Notes under the pieces: model-generated
The model's database searches: none
Told to the model about the DNA's origin: nothing
What the model saw: only the letters and a program-made list of their open reading frames with translations
Position numbers and translations under genes: made by a program
NCBI RefSeq assembly: GCF_049056525.1
Contig: NZ_JBHUPT010000029.1
Span: 113,502-177,501 of the forward strand
Reading direction: 5' to 3'
From: Leisingera coralii
Lineage (GTDB): Bacteria > Pseudomonadota > Alphaproteobacteria > Rhodobacterales > Rhodobacteraceae
DNA length: 64,000 nt
Shown: one piece after another, positions 7,722-16,278 of the stretch
Layout: each line of letters begins with the position of its first letter
How positions within the stretch are numbered: position 1 is the stretch's first letter

Positions 7722-9314
7722 ATGCAATCACCAGCTAGCCCAGCTCTCCCGCCTCTTGGCCTGCGTGTCCGCATGGTTGCTATTGCAGCGTTCGGCTGCA
7801 TAGCATCCACGCTCTCCTCTCAAATCGGTGCCTTGTCCATCGGAGACGTCGCCGGAGCAATGGGGATGCCCGCAAACTCAGCATCCTGGCTCCCAACGCT
7901 TTACCTGTCCGTGCAGGCTGTTTCGGTGCCGCTTGTACCCATCTCGGTGATTGCCTTCGGGCCGCGCGCCGTTCTTTTGACTGCCGCTCTTGCCATGATT
8001 TTCGGATCGCTGGCTGAGCTCGCGGGCCAAGACATACTCCTGGTCGTTGTTGCGCGCGTCATTCAAGGGGCCGCAGCCGGGGTATTCCCCATCATGACAA
8101 TGCTGCTTGTCATGAGATCCTTTCCGCCAGGAAAGGGTCAGCGGGAAGGCCTCCTGGTGTTCGCGGCCTCCACAAGCATCGCCCTGGGAGTGGCGGCAAG
8201 CGCAGCAGGCTGGATGCTAACTGAATTCTCGTGGCAGGCGCCGGTGGCTTTTCAACTGATATGGGCGGGCTTGGCCTTCCTGGCTGTATGGTCTCTGTTC
8301 CCGGCGCAACCTGCAAACATCGCCGTTTTGCGCAATGCGGATTGGCGGGGTTATTTGCTTCTGAGCTTCGGCACCGCGTTGCTGGTTGCCGGGCTTTTGC
8401 AAGGGGAAAGGCTTTTCTGGTTCGAAAGCAGAGTGATCACGTCGCTCGTGGTTTCCGGTTCCGTTTTGCTTTCAGCAGGTGCGGTCTGGCTGCTGACCTC
8501 AGAAACTCCGTTTGTGCAGATCAGGCTTCTGGCTATCCCTACGTTCGGATGGTCGATCTTTATGGCAGTTGCCTTGCGCTTTGCTCTGCTGGTTGTGGCC
8601 TTCGTGGTCCCCCAGTACTTGTTCAGGCTGCAAGGCTACCGGCCCGAAAACCTTGCCGACATCACAATCTGGATCCTGCCCTTTCACCTCGTTGGGTTCC
8701 CGCTTGCCTATTTCATGGCCCGCATGCTGGACCCGCGCCTGGTTTTGTTCCTGGGCCTCTCTTTCTTTGCTTCCGCGGCCTTTGTGAATATTGAGCTGGA
8801 TCCGCTCTGGGCCGCAGAGCAGTTTCGCCTCTCGATGGCTTTCCTGGGCATCGGCCAGGCCTTTTTCGTCTATTCCCTTCTTGTGTTCGCAACCAATGGG
8901 CTGGGCCCGGCAGAAGGGCCGACCGCCGGCACATTGTTCAATCTGACCCGCATCGTGGGGCAGGCATTGGGAGTGGCGCTGCTGTCTACGTTCGTGACAG
9001 AACGCGAGAAATTCCATTCCAACCAGATCATTGACCACATCACCGCATTTTCCGGCAATGTCGAAGCCAGGCTGTCCCTGCTGACCCAGCAGTTCGCTTC
9101 GGCAAACCCGGATCCGGTGGCAAACGGCCTGCGTGCCAGCAGTACACTGAGCCGGCAAGTCGCTGACCAAGCCTATGTTCTAGGATACAGCGATGCTTTC
9201 TTTGTCCTGACAGCATTCCTTGCGGTTTCGGCATTCCTGGTTTGGATGCTGCCAGACATTCGTGTGCGGAAGGCGGAACCGCTCCCCCGCTCTGAAACCG
9301 TATCGCCAAGGTGA
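7722..9314 (+). CDS. MFS drug exporter, DHA2 (EmrB-like) family
   Basis: About 530 residues with some 14 hydrophobic segments fit the DHA2 branch of the major facilitator superfamily, proton-driven exporters of lipophilic drugs. Support comes from the N-terminal 'ASWLPTLYLSVQAVSVPL' helix, which takes the place of 'W...Y.L'-type motifs in EmrB, and from 'ARVIQGAAAGVFPIMTMLLV'. The open frame extends upstream to 7503, but this part has no family similarity; ATG 7722 follows an AGGCAGGA site. The HlyD-type gene 13 bp downstream completes an EmrA/EmrB-like pump. Confidence 0.88.
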   Translation: MQSPASPALPPLGLRVRMVAIAAFGCIASTLSSQIGALSIGDVAGAMGMPANSASWLPTLYLSVQAVSVPLVPISVIAFGPRAVLLTAALAMIFGSLAELAGQDILLVVVARVIQGAAAGVFPIMTMLLVMRSFPPGKGQREGLLVFAASTSIALGVAASAAGWMLTEFSWQAPVAFQLIWAGLAFLAVWSLFPAQPANIAVLRNADWRGYLLLSFGTALLVAGLLQGERLFWFESRVITSLVVSGSVLLSAGAVWLLTSETPFVQIRLLAIPTFGWSIFMAVALRFALLVVAFVVPQYLFRLQGYRPENLADITIWILPFHLVGFPLAYFMARMLDPRLVLFLGLSFFASAAFVNIELDPLWAAEQFRLSMAFLGIGQAFFVYSLLVFATNGLGPAEGPTAGTLFNLTRIVGQALGVALLSTFVTEREKFHSNQIIDHITAFSGNVEARLSLLTQQFASANPDPVANGLRASSTLSRQVADQAYVLGYSDAFFVLTAFLAVSAFLVWMLPDIRVRKAEPLPRSETVSPR

Positions 9315-9327
9315 ATAGGAGTTAGCA

Positions 9328-10494
9328 ATGAGTGCAATAGGGCGTGTTTTTTCGGCAATCGGGATCTTCGTTGTCATTGGCGGATCCGCATTTGGCGCCC
9401 TGCGGTACTGGAACAGCAAAAGCGCGTTCGTCACCACGGAGAATGCTTACGTCAAAGGCGAGATTACGTCGATTGCTGCACGGGTGCCCGGATATGTCGT
9501 CGAGATTTTCGTGGACGACAATCAGAAGGTCACGGCGAAGCAGCCGCTTTTCCGGGTGGATCCCAGAGATTTCCGGGCCGCCCTTGCAGAAGCTGAGGCC
9601 GCGATTGCCATACGCCAGGCCGCTCTGGTCAATCTCGATGCCCGCCGGGTTCTGCAGAACGCACGGGTCCTGGCCGCGCGCTCCAGTCTGGCCGCAAGCA
9701 AAGCCCAGGCCGACTTCGCCAGCGCAGAGTATCAACGCGCCGAACGGCTCTTTGACACTGGCTCAGGCACCGAACGGCGGCTGGAGGATGCGCAGGCTGC
9801 GGAAATCGTGGCGCAGGCCGAGTTCGAGGTATCTGAGGCCGCACTTGGCCTCGAGACAGCCCAGATGGCGGTTCTGGACGCCGAAGAGGTCTCTCTGCAG
9901 GCCGAACTCACCGCCGCCAACGCAGCGCGCGACAAAGCCAGAATTGCACTGGAAGACACGCAAGTATGGGCGCCGGCCGATGGAACGATTTCCAGCCGCC
10001 GGACAAGGATCGGTGAGTTCGTTCCAGCCGGGGTCCGGACAATGGCACTGGTCCCCGACCATGCTCTATGGGTTGAAGCAAACATCCGCGAAACCCGTCT
10101 TTCCCGGCTCGCTCCGGGCGATCGCGCAGAAGTGTATGTCGACTTGCTCAATGATGCTGTTCTCTGCGCCACAGTTGAGAGCATTGCACCTGCTGCCGGC
10201 AGCGAGTTCGCCCTGATACCCCCTGACAATGCCACGGGCAACTTTACGAAGATTGTGCGGAGGTTTGCCGTACGCCTCCGGTTCGACCAGGACGCGCCAT
10301 TGCTTGACCGTATCAAACCAGGAATGTCCGTCGAACCGCGTATCGCAATTGGCTCACATTCAACCGGTTCACCGCAAAGGGGGCTTCTCCACGTGCTGCA
10401 AAAGCCATTTAAATGCAGTGCTGATGGCCCCGTCGAACCGCCTGCTCCCTTGCTGCGGGTACTCCCGCCCCATCCGGGATTGGAAGCAGATTAA
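9328..10494 (+). CDS. HlyD/EmrA-type membrane fusion protein
   Basis: The 388-residue protein has one N-terminal membrane anchor (about residues 5-25), a biotinyl-lipoyl-like domain ('TENAYVKGEITSIAARVPGYV', 'VDDNQKVTAKQPLFRVDP'), a long helical hairpin rich in alanine and glutamate, and a closing beta-barrel. It would link the MFS pump encoded just upstream to the outer membrane. A TAGGAG site precedes ATG 9328. The last 50 residues (after 'RIAIGSHSTG') are proline-rich and look unlike the family, so the gene end may have been altered by a small rearrangement or readthrough. Confidence 0.88.
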   Translation: MSAIGRVFSAIGIFVVIGGSAFGALRYWNSKSAFVTTENAYVKGEITSIAARVPGYVVEIFVDDNQKVTAKQPLFRVDPRDFRAALAEAEAAIAIRQAALVNLDARRVLQNARVLAARSSLAASKAQADFASAEYQRAERLFDTGSGTERRLEDAQAAEIVAQAEFEVSEAALGLETAQMAVLDAEEVSLQAELTAANAARDKARIALEDTQVWAPADGTISSRRTRIGEFVPAGVRTMALVPDHALWVEANIRETRLSRLAPGDRAEVYVDLLNDAVLCATVESIAPAAGSEFALIPPDNATGNFTKIVRRFAVRLRFDQDAPLLDRIKPGMSVEPRIAIGSHSTGSPQRGLLHVLQKPFKCSADGPVEPPAPLLRVLPPHPGLEAD

Positions 10495-10791
10495 CTCGTC
10501 TGCATATTGCCAGAGAACCTGCCGCTAGTTCCCCAGCTGGAAACCTCTTCCCTGTCCTTTCTTGCCCTTGTAGCTGCGCATTTATGCGCTGGCGGCGAAG
10601 AGTTTGCTTGGTCATACCGCGACTCCGGATCTTCCGGCAGCTCAAGCCTCTGCCGGCCTCCTGCCTAGCTGATGATATTTCCAGAAGTTTTTGCTGCAAA
10701 AGGCTGATCAGCCAGAAGCAGATCTTGAACGCTAGAGGGCTGCCTTGACTTGCGAGAGAGGTATCCGAGCGAAGTATGGTCCTGCCCCTGC

Positions 10792-11694
10792 CTATGTGGT
10801 CAGGGCGTTCGCCAGAAAGTCAACGAAAACGCGCACGCGCGACGGCATAAGGCGCCGGTCTAAAAATACCGCGTGAAACGGGGTCGACGGCGGCCGGAAT
10901 GCGCTCAGAACCTCAATCAGTTCACCCGAGTTCAACGCTGATTTTGCCATGTACGCAGGCATCTGCGATATCCCCATTCCTGCCTGTGCGGCCAGCGCGA
11001 CCCCTTGTCCGTCGGAGCAGCTGAATTGGCCCTTCGGACTATGGCGAAATGTGGCGCCGTCCCGTAGGAACAGCCAGGGAGCCGGCCGCTTGGTCGCATC
11101 ATTCCTGAAACTCAGGCACTCGTGTCTGTCGAGATCCTCAATTTCCAGCGGTGCGCCGTGCTTGTCGAGGTAGGCAGGTGATGCGCAGGTGACAAGCTGA
11201 TCATCGAAGAGCTTACGCGCGATCAAAGTGGCGCTGTCAGCAAGCGCTCCGGCCCGGATTGCAACGTCGATTGTGTCACCGATCAGGTCGGCCAACCGGT
11301 CCTCCAGCCGTAACTCCAGGTCGACCTCGGGATAGGTGTCCCGAAACTGCGGCAGAAGAGGGATCAGCGCCAGCCTTCCAAAAGCCGCCGGGGCGCTGAC
11401 CACCAACCGTCCCGACGGGGTCGCGATGGCATTCGTCATCTCTTCGCGAAGCGCAGTGAAATCCCGCAGCAATGGGCGCACCCCTTCGAGAAAGCGCTCG
11501 CCTTCCGGCGTCAGGCTGACGCTGCGCGTTGTCCGGTGCAGCAGCTTTACGCCAAGATCCTCTTCCAGCCGCGTGATGGCCTTCGATGCGGCCGAGGCGG
11601 TCATGTCCAGCCTCCGCGCTGCCTCGTTGAATGCGCCGGTATCCGCGATCTCGACAAATATCACGGTGCCGGACAGGGGCGGAAGTCCATTCAT
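10792..11694 (-). CDS. LysR-family transcriptional regulator
   Basis: A 300-residue LysR protein: N-terminal winged helix 'GAFNEAARRLDMTASAASKAITRLEEDLG', then an effector domain with 'LVVSAPAAFGRLALIPLLPQF' and 'DVAIRAGALADSATLIARKL'. The frame is open for another 99 codons upstream, but those shadow the divergent gene; ATG 11694 starts the conserved domain. It is divergent from the F420-reductase-like gene at 11798 across 103 bp and probably controls that operon. It is a distant paralogue of the LysR at 5376. Confidence 0.9.
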   Translation of the reverse strand: MNGLPPLSGTVIFVEIADTGAFNEAARRLDMTASAASKAITRLEEDLGVKLLHRTTRSVSLTPEGERFLEGVRPLLRDFTALREEMTNAIATPSGRLVVSAPAAFGRLALIPLLPQFRDTYPEVDLELRLEDRLADLIGDTIDVAIRAGALADSATLIARKLFDDQLVTCASPAYLDKHGAPLEIEDLDRHECLSFRNDATKRPAPWLFLRDGATFRHSPKGQFSCSDGQGVALAAQAGMGISQMPAYMAKSALNSGELIEVLSAFRPPSTPFHAVFLDRRLMPSRVRVFVDFLANALTT

Positions 11695-11797
11695 GACATT
11701 TAGTCCACTCTGACGGTCCTGAGAGCCGATTTTTCCGAGCTTACCCCTGCGCAATATTGAACAGCAAGACGCAACCAGGCTTGAAAGGTGAAAAGCC
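11695..11797. promoter_or_regulatory. Divergent control region, LysR / dehydrogenase operon
   Basis: These 103 bp separate the LysR start from the start of the dehydrogenase-exporter-NmrA-epoxide hydrolase run. The region is visibly A/T-richer than its flanks, and an AAAGGTG ribosome binding site lies near its right end. No clear palindrome was identified. The divergent layout implies a LysR binding site. Confidence 0.35.
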
Positions 11798-12454
11798 ATG
11801 AAGATCGGAATTATCGGTGCGGGCGGTATCGCCAAGACATATGGCAAGCTTTGGCGTGTCGCCGGGCACCAGGTCATGCTCTCGTCCCGCACAGCAGACA
11901 CCCGTGAAAGTGCAGCCCGGTCCATCGGCGTGCAGTCCGGCACTCCGGAAGAGGCCGCCGCCTTTGGCGACGTGGTCCTGCTGGCGGTCAACTACTGGAC
12001 CCTGGAAGATGCGATTGCCCGGATCGCACAATTCGTGACCGGCAAACTGGTCATCGATGCCACCAACCCGCTTCAGTATGCCGAAGGCGGCGGGGTTGAA
12101 CGGGTCATCGCAGAGGACGAAATCGCGGGCCTTGTCATGGCCCGGAAGCTCCCGGCAGCCCGGATTGCAAAGGGGTTCACGACGCTCTGGACCGGGCACG
12201 TCGAAAAGCATGCCGATCCAGCAAATCCAAAGGTTGCCATGACGCTGGCGGCCGATGACCAGGCCGATCGTGCCGTTCTTGCGGCGCTCGTGCGTGATGC
12301 GGGCCTTGTCCCGGTTGACCTTGGCACGCTGGCACAATCCCGCCCGCTCGATCCTCCGAGCCCGATCTGGAACGTGGTCCTGACGGCAGAGGAACTGGCC
12401 GCCCGGCTCATTGAAGACCAGCAGGCTTCTACTGAGGCGGAGGCTGAAAAATGA
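11798..12454 (+). CDS. NADPH-dependent F420-reductase-like dehydrogenase
   Basis: The 218-residue protein starts with a Rossmann motif 'IGIIGAGGIAKTYGKLW' and continues with 'VMLSSRTAD' and 'VVLLAVNYWTLEDAI', the pattern of the NADP-oxidoreductase, coenzyme F420-dependent family (Npd-like). Proteobacteria usually lack F420, so homologues there are generic NAD(P)-binding oxidoreductases. The stop overlaps the start of the MFS gene by 4 bp (ATGA), pointing to a coupled operon. The final 12 residues are acidic. Confidence 0.8.
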   Translation: MKIGIIGAGGIAKTYGKLWRVAGHQVMLSSRTADTRESAARSIGVQSGTPEEAAAFGDVVLLAVNYWTLEDAIARIAQFVTGKLVIDATNPLQYAEGGGVERVIAEDEIAGLVMARKLPAARIAKGFTTLWTGHVEKHADPANPKVAMTLAADDQADRAVLAALVRDAGLVPVDLGTLAQSRPLDPPSPIWNVVLTAEELAARLIEDQQASTEAEAEK

Positions 12455-13815
12455 CCGCCCTGGATACCTCCACCGGTTTTGCTCATCCGTTAGCGCGCGC
12501 CCCGCGCGCGCTGACGCCTGTCGTGTCGGCAGCCCTGTTTCTCGAGGCTATGACGGTCTCGATCACGGCCATCGCCATCCCCAGCATGCAGGCTGATCTG
12601 GGGGCCTCCCTGGCCGTCCTGCAATGGACCCACGGCGCCTTCATCATCGGATTTGCCGGTCTGCTGCTTCTGGGCGGCAGAGCGGCGGACCTGTACGGGC
12701 GCAGGCGCGTCTTCCTGATTGCAACCGCGCTGTTCGGCCTGGCATCCCTGGTTGTGGCGCTGGCTCCCTCGCTCGGTCTTATGTTCGCTGCCAGGGGTGT
12801 TCAGGGCGCTGCGGCGGCCTTCATGATCCCGGCGTCGATCTCGATCCTGACCGAAGCCTATCCGGAAGGGCCCGCACGCAATCGCGCGCTGGGGTCATTC
12901 AATGCGGCAGGCGCCGCCGGGTTTTCGGTTGGCCTCGTGATCGGGGGGGTATTGATCTCCAGCCTTGGCTGGCGGTGGGCTTTCGGTCTGAACTTTCCCG
13001 CGGCCGTCATTATCGCCGCCGCTGGGCTGGCTGCAATCCCGGCTTCCGCCACCGAAGTGCGGCGTGACCGGCTGGATGCCGGCGGTGCAGCCAGCATCGC
13101 GCTGTCCGTTGCAGCCCTGACCTTGGCGCTGACACTTGCAGCTGAACATGGCCTTGGTGCAGCCGAGGGCCTTCTGATCCTTGGATCGGCCCTCTGCGCT
13201 CTTGTATTCGTGGGGATCGAACGGCGTCATCCCGCTCCGCTGGTGCCGCTGCAGATGTTCAAGTCTCCGGGCCCGCGCCGGTACGGTATTGCCTCGCTGA
13301 CGCTGCTGGGTTCCTTCTTCGGCTACAATCTGCTGGTCAGCGTGGCACTGCAGTCCGGATTGGGGCTCAGCGCCGACCTGGCAGGCCTCGCACTGCTGCC
13401 AATGGGGCTGCTCTGCGTGCTGGTCGCACAGGTTGCCACTCCGCGCCTGATGGACCGCTTCGGTACGGACCGTGTTGGCGCAGCCGGCCTGACCGCCCTC
13501 GCACTTGCCGCACTGTGGCTTTTCACTGGCGGCGCGTCCGCTCCTCTTTGGCTGCTGATCGGATCTTCGATCCTAGCCGGCGGAATTGGAATGGGCCTGT
13601 CCTATGCACCGCTGGCGGCAGGCGCAATGCGCGGTGTGCCCAAAGACCGCCAAGGCGTCGCCGCCGGGCTGCAACAGACCGCGCTGCAAGTGGGCGGAGT
13701 CCTGGGAACCGCAATCACCGTCATGGCCGGGGTCACCGCAGGCACGCTCGAATTCGGCCTTTGGGCCTCAATGCTCATCGCACTTCTCGGTGCCGCGGTT
13801 TTGCTGCGCCAATAA
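12451..13815 (+). CDS. MFS exporter, DHA2-like
   Basis: This 454-residue membrane protein has the major-facilitator signature 'GGRAADLYGRRRVF' after helix 2 and the antiporter-type motif 'FSVGLVIGGVLISSLGWRW' in helix 5, the mark of drug:H+ antiporters. With about 14 predicted hydrophobic segments it fits the DHA2 family. It shares 4 bp with the dehydrogenase upstream. The NmrA-like gene follows after 23 bp. Unlike the MFS gene at 7722 it has no membrane fusion partner next to it. The exported compound is unknown. Confidence 0.9.
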   Translation: MTALDTSTGFAHPLARAPRALTPVVSAALFLEAMTVSITAIAIPSMQADLGASLAVLQWTHGAFIIGFAGLLLLGGRAADLYGRRRVFLIATALFGLASLVVALAPSLGLMFAARGVQGAAAAFMIPASISILTEAYPEGPARNRALGSFNAAGAAGFSVGLVIGGVLISSLGWRWAFGLNFPAAVIIAAAGLAAIPASATEVRRDRLDAGGAASIALSVAALTLALTLAAEHGLGAAEGLLILGSALCALVFVGIERRHPAPLVPLQMFKSPGPRRYGIASLTLLGSFFGYNLLVSVALQSGLGLSADLAGLALLPMGLLCVLVAQVATPRLMDRFGTDRVGAAGLTALALAALWLFTGGASAPLWLLIGSSILAGGIGMGLSYAPLAAGAMRGVPKDRQGVAAGLQQTALQVGGVLGTAITVMAGVTAGTLEFGLWASMLIALLGAAVLLRQ

Positions 13816-13838
13816 GCCCCCTAGGAAGGAGAATACCA

Positions 13839-14726
13839 ATGACACAAGCCCCTATTCTCATTGCCGGTGCCACAGGCATGAACGGGCGTGCCCTGATTGA
13901 CGCTTTACGCAAGACTGGCGGTGCCGCGGTCCGCGCCCTGGTTCGCGATCCGGCAAAAGCGCGCCTCGGTGATGACGTCGAGGTCGTGCAAGGCGATCTT
14001 GCCGACCCTGCAAGCCTTGCCCGCGCTTTCGACGGCATTGACAAAGCGTACATCGTGACTGCGATCCAGCCCGGTACATTAAGCCTGTTCCGGAACTTCT
14101 TCGACGCGGCAAAGGCCGCAGACGTAAAGCATGTGGTGAAATTCTCAGGCCTCGGATCATCGGTGGACAGCCCTTCCAAGGTGATCCGCCAGCATGGCGC
14201 GTCTGACGACCTGCTACGCGGCAGCGGATTGCGCTATACCATCCTGCGGCCGAATTCGTTCCACCAGAACATGCTGGGGCAGGCTGCGTCGATTGCCGGT
14301 ACCGGTCAGTTCTATCTGCCGCTTGGCAACGCTCGTCAAAGCACAATCGACGTGCGCGACATCGCTGAAATTACAGCGAAAATCCTGATGGAGGACGGCC
14401 ATGAGGGGCACGCCTACGACTTGACCGGACCCGAAAGCCTGAACTTTCACGATGTCGCCGAAATCCTGGGCGAGGTTCGTGGGGCGCCGGTTTCCTATGT
14501 GCCGATCTCGCGCACAGCGATGAAAGACGCGCTGAAGCAGGCGGGCTTCGCCAGCTGGCCGGCGTCGGTTCTGGCCGAAATCATGGATCTGTTCTCAACC
14601 GGTGCCTACGCCGGGGTGCTGCCGGATGCGGAGCGTCTCTTGGGCCGTCCGCCGCGCAGCTTCCGAGCATTCGCACAAGACCACGCAAACCATTGGTCGC
14701 CCGACGGATCGGCTGCCAATTCCTAA
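13839..14726 (+). CDS. NmrA-like NAD(P)-binding protein (atypical SDR)
   Basis: The 295-residue protein begins 'ILIAGATGMNGRALIDAL', the glycine motif of NmrA/isoflavone-reductase-like atypical SDRs, followed by 'VRALVRDPAKA' and 'VVQGDLADP'. It also has the 'HVVKFSGLGSS' strand and 'RYTILRPNSFHQNML' typical of quinone-oxidoreductase-2 and NmrA-type members. These act as NADPH-dependent quinone reductases or redox sensors. ATG 13839 follows GGAAGGAG. The longer open frame upstream only shadows the MFS gene. It is the third gene of the operon. Confidence 0.88.
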   Translation: MTQAPILIAGATGMNGRALIDALRKTGGAAVRALVRDPAKARLGDDVEVVQGDLADPASLARAFDGIDKAYIVTAIQPGTLSLFRNFFDAAKAADVKHVVKFSGLGSSVDSPSKVIRQHGASDDLLRGSGLRYTILRPNSFHQNMLGQAASIAGTGQFYLPLGNARQSTIDVRDIAEITAKILMEDGHEGHAYDLTGPESLNFHDVAEILGEVRGAPVSYVPISRTAMKDALKQAGFASWPASVLAEIMDLFSTGAYAGVLPDAERLLGRPPRSFRAFAQDHANHWSPDGSAANS

Positions 14727-14745
14727 CCCGGAAAGGACCAAAACA

Positions 14746-16014
14746 ATGCAACCCAAAAACACAATGGCGGCGTTGGCCGCAGCTGCAACGCTTGCAGTCT
14801 CCCCGCTTGCCTCCGCCGAAGAGCACAAGCCGGCGGGCGGTACAGCAAGCCCCTTTACCATCGACATCCCGCAAGAGCGGCTTGACCGGATCAAGGCGCA
14901 GGTGGGGGGACATGTCTACCTGCCGGACCTGGGGCTGGAGCCTTGGAAATACGGCATCCCGCAATCCTGGCTTGCCGAGATGGGAGCACATTGGGCAAAA
15001 GACTATGATTGGCGCAAGGCGGAGGCCCGGCTGAACGCTTTCGGCAACTTCCTAGCTGAGGTCGATGGCAAGAAACTGCATTTCATTCATGAACGCGGCT
15101 CGGGCGACAATCCCACGCCGATCCTGCTGCTGCACGGATGGCCCTATTCGCCCTACAGTTTCGTCGATGTAATCGAGCAGCTGGCCCATCCCGAACGCTT
15201 CGGCGGAGATGCCGAAGATTCCTTCGATGTCATCGTTGCCTCCCTGCCCGGCCTTGGCTTCTCCGAAGCCCCGGACGGGATCGAGAGCTTGCGCAGCTCG
15301 GGTCACCGCTACCACAAGCTGATGACAGAGGTGCTGGGATACGACCGCTATATCACTCATGGCGGTGATCAAGGTGCGATCAGTGCGGCCTGGATGGCCT
15401 ATGACTTCCCGGATGCCGTGATCGGCCACCACACTCACATGCATTATCCGCGCCACGCCGGATCGCCGTGGCTGTCGGGCCAAGCTGGATCGGACGCCAC
15501 TGAGGCGGAAAAAGCATGGATCGAAGCGGAGGCCGTGTCGCCGTTTGGCCAGCTCTCATACATCCTGACTCATGTGGCAAGGGGCGAGACACTGTCCGCC
15601 GCGCTCTCCGACAACCCGGTCGGGCAGGCAGCCTGGCTCTGGGACAAGTGGTACTATTGGACCGACAAGAGCACGGCGCCCTTCAATGAGGTCTATTCAA
15701 AGGACCGTCTGATCGACGAAGTGATGTACTACATCGTAACCGGCAGCTTCCGGACATCGATGTGGCCCTATCTCTCGTTAGCCGAGGAAAACATTGCGAC
15801 CCTGCCCGAGGGGGAGGTCATCGGCAACCCGGCGGGCATCACCGCCTGGCCCGATCCGGTCTTCCCGCTGCCCCCGCGTGAATACGTGGAACGCTCGCGG
15901 TCCAACCTCATCTACTACTCGCGGCCTGAGCGTGGCGGTCATTTTCCCATGGTTGAAGCACCTGAAGCGTACGTCGAAGATCTTCGGGCCTTCCGCAGGG
16001 CCTTGGAGCAATAA
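14746..16014 (+). CDS. Exported epoxide hydrolase (alpha/beta hydrolase)
   Basis: The 422-residue protein has a Sec-type signal (hydrophobic alanine-rich stretch ending near 'PLASAEE', residues 22-26). An epoxide-hydrolase N-terminal domain follows ('FTIDIPQERLDRIKAQV'), then an alpha/beta-hydrolase core with the oxyanion 'LLHGWPYSPYSF', the nucleophile elbow 'HGGDQGA' (Asp), and a C-terminal 'ERGGHFPMVEAPE' holding the base histidine. It resembles microsomal-type epoxide hydrolases, which open epoxides to diols. Secretion to the periplasm is unusual for the family. It ends the operon that starts at 11798, and a hairpin follows. Confidence 0.9.
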   Translation: MQPKNTMAALAAAATLAVSPLASAEEHKPAGGTASPFTIDIPQERLDRIKAQVGGHVYLPDLGLEPWKYGIPQSWLAEMGAHWAKDYDWRKAEARLNAFGNFLAEVDGKKLHFIHERGSGDNPTPILLLHGWPYSPYSFVDVIEQLAHPERFGGDAEDSFDVIVASLPGLGFSEAPDGIESLRSSGHRYHKLMTEVLGYDRYITHGGDQGAISAAWMAYDFPDAVIGHHTHMHYPRHAGSPWLSGQAGSDATEAEKAWIEAEAVSPFGQLSYILTHVARGETLSAALSDNPVGQAAWLWDKWYYWTDKSTAPFNEVYSKDRLIDEVMYYIVTGSFRTSMWPYLSLAEENIATLPEGEVIGNPAGITAWPDPVFPLPPREYVERSRSNLIYYSRPERGGHFPMVEAPEAYVEDLRAFRRALEQ

Positions 16015-16116
16015 CAGCACTTGGGGCTGGCTGCCATGTGCGGTCAGGGAGAACAACTTCGCGCGTGAAGCAGGGCACGCATCGCCTCGATTGGCCATTC
16101 CCGCCCAGAAAGCGAT

Positions 16117-16142
16117 GAAGGCGGAGCACAAGCTCCGCCTTC
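16117..16142 (+). terminator. Hairpin after the epoxide hydrolase operon
   Basis: An 11-bp perfect stem (GAAGGCGGAGC with its complement, 16117-16127 and 16132-16142) closes a 4-base loop. The following bases are pyrimidine-rich (TCTGATT) but not a run of T. It lies about 100 bp past the epoxide hydrolase stop and before the convergent nrdJ end. Confidence 0.6.
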
Positions 16143-16278
16143 TCTGATTGGTTAGTTACTTTGCCGTCCTAACGGACAGTTCTAGAGCACCGTAGGGGTC
16201 TAGATCAAAAACCCGTCTTTTTTCGCAAAGACGCAATTCCGCTGTCGGACGTCACACACACAAAGGACTTCAGCCCCC

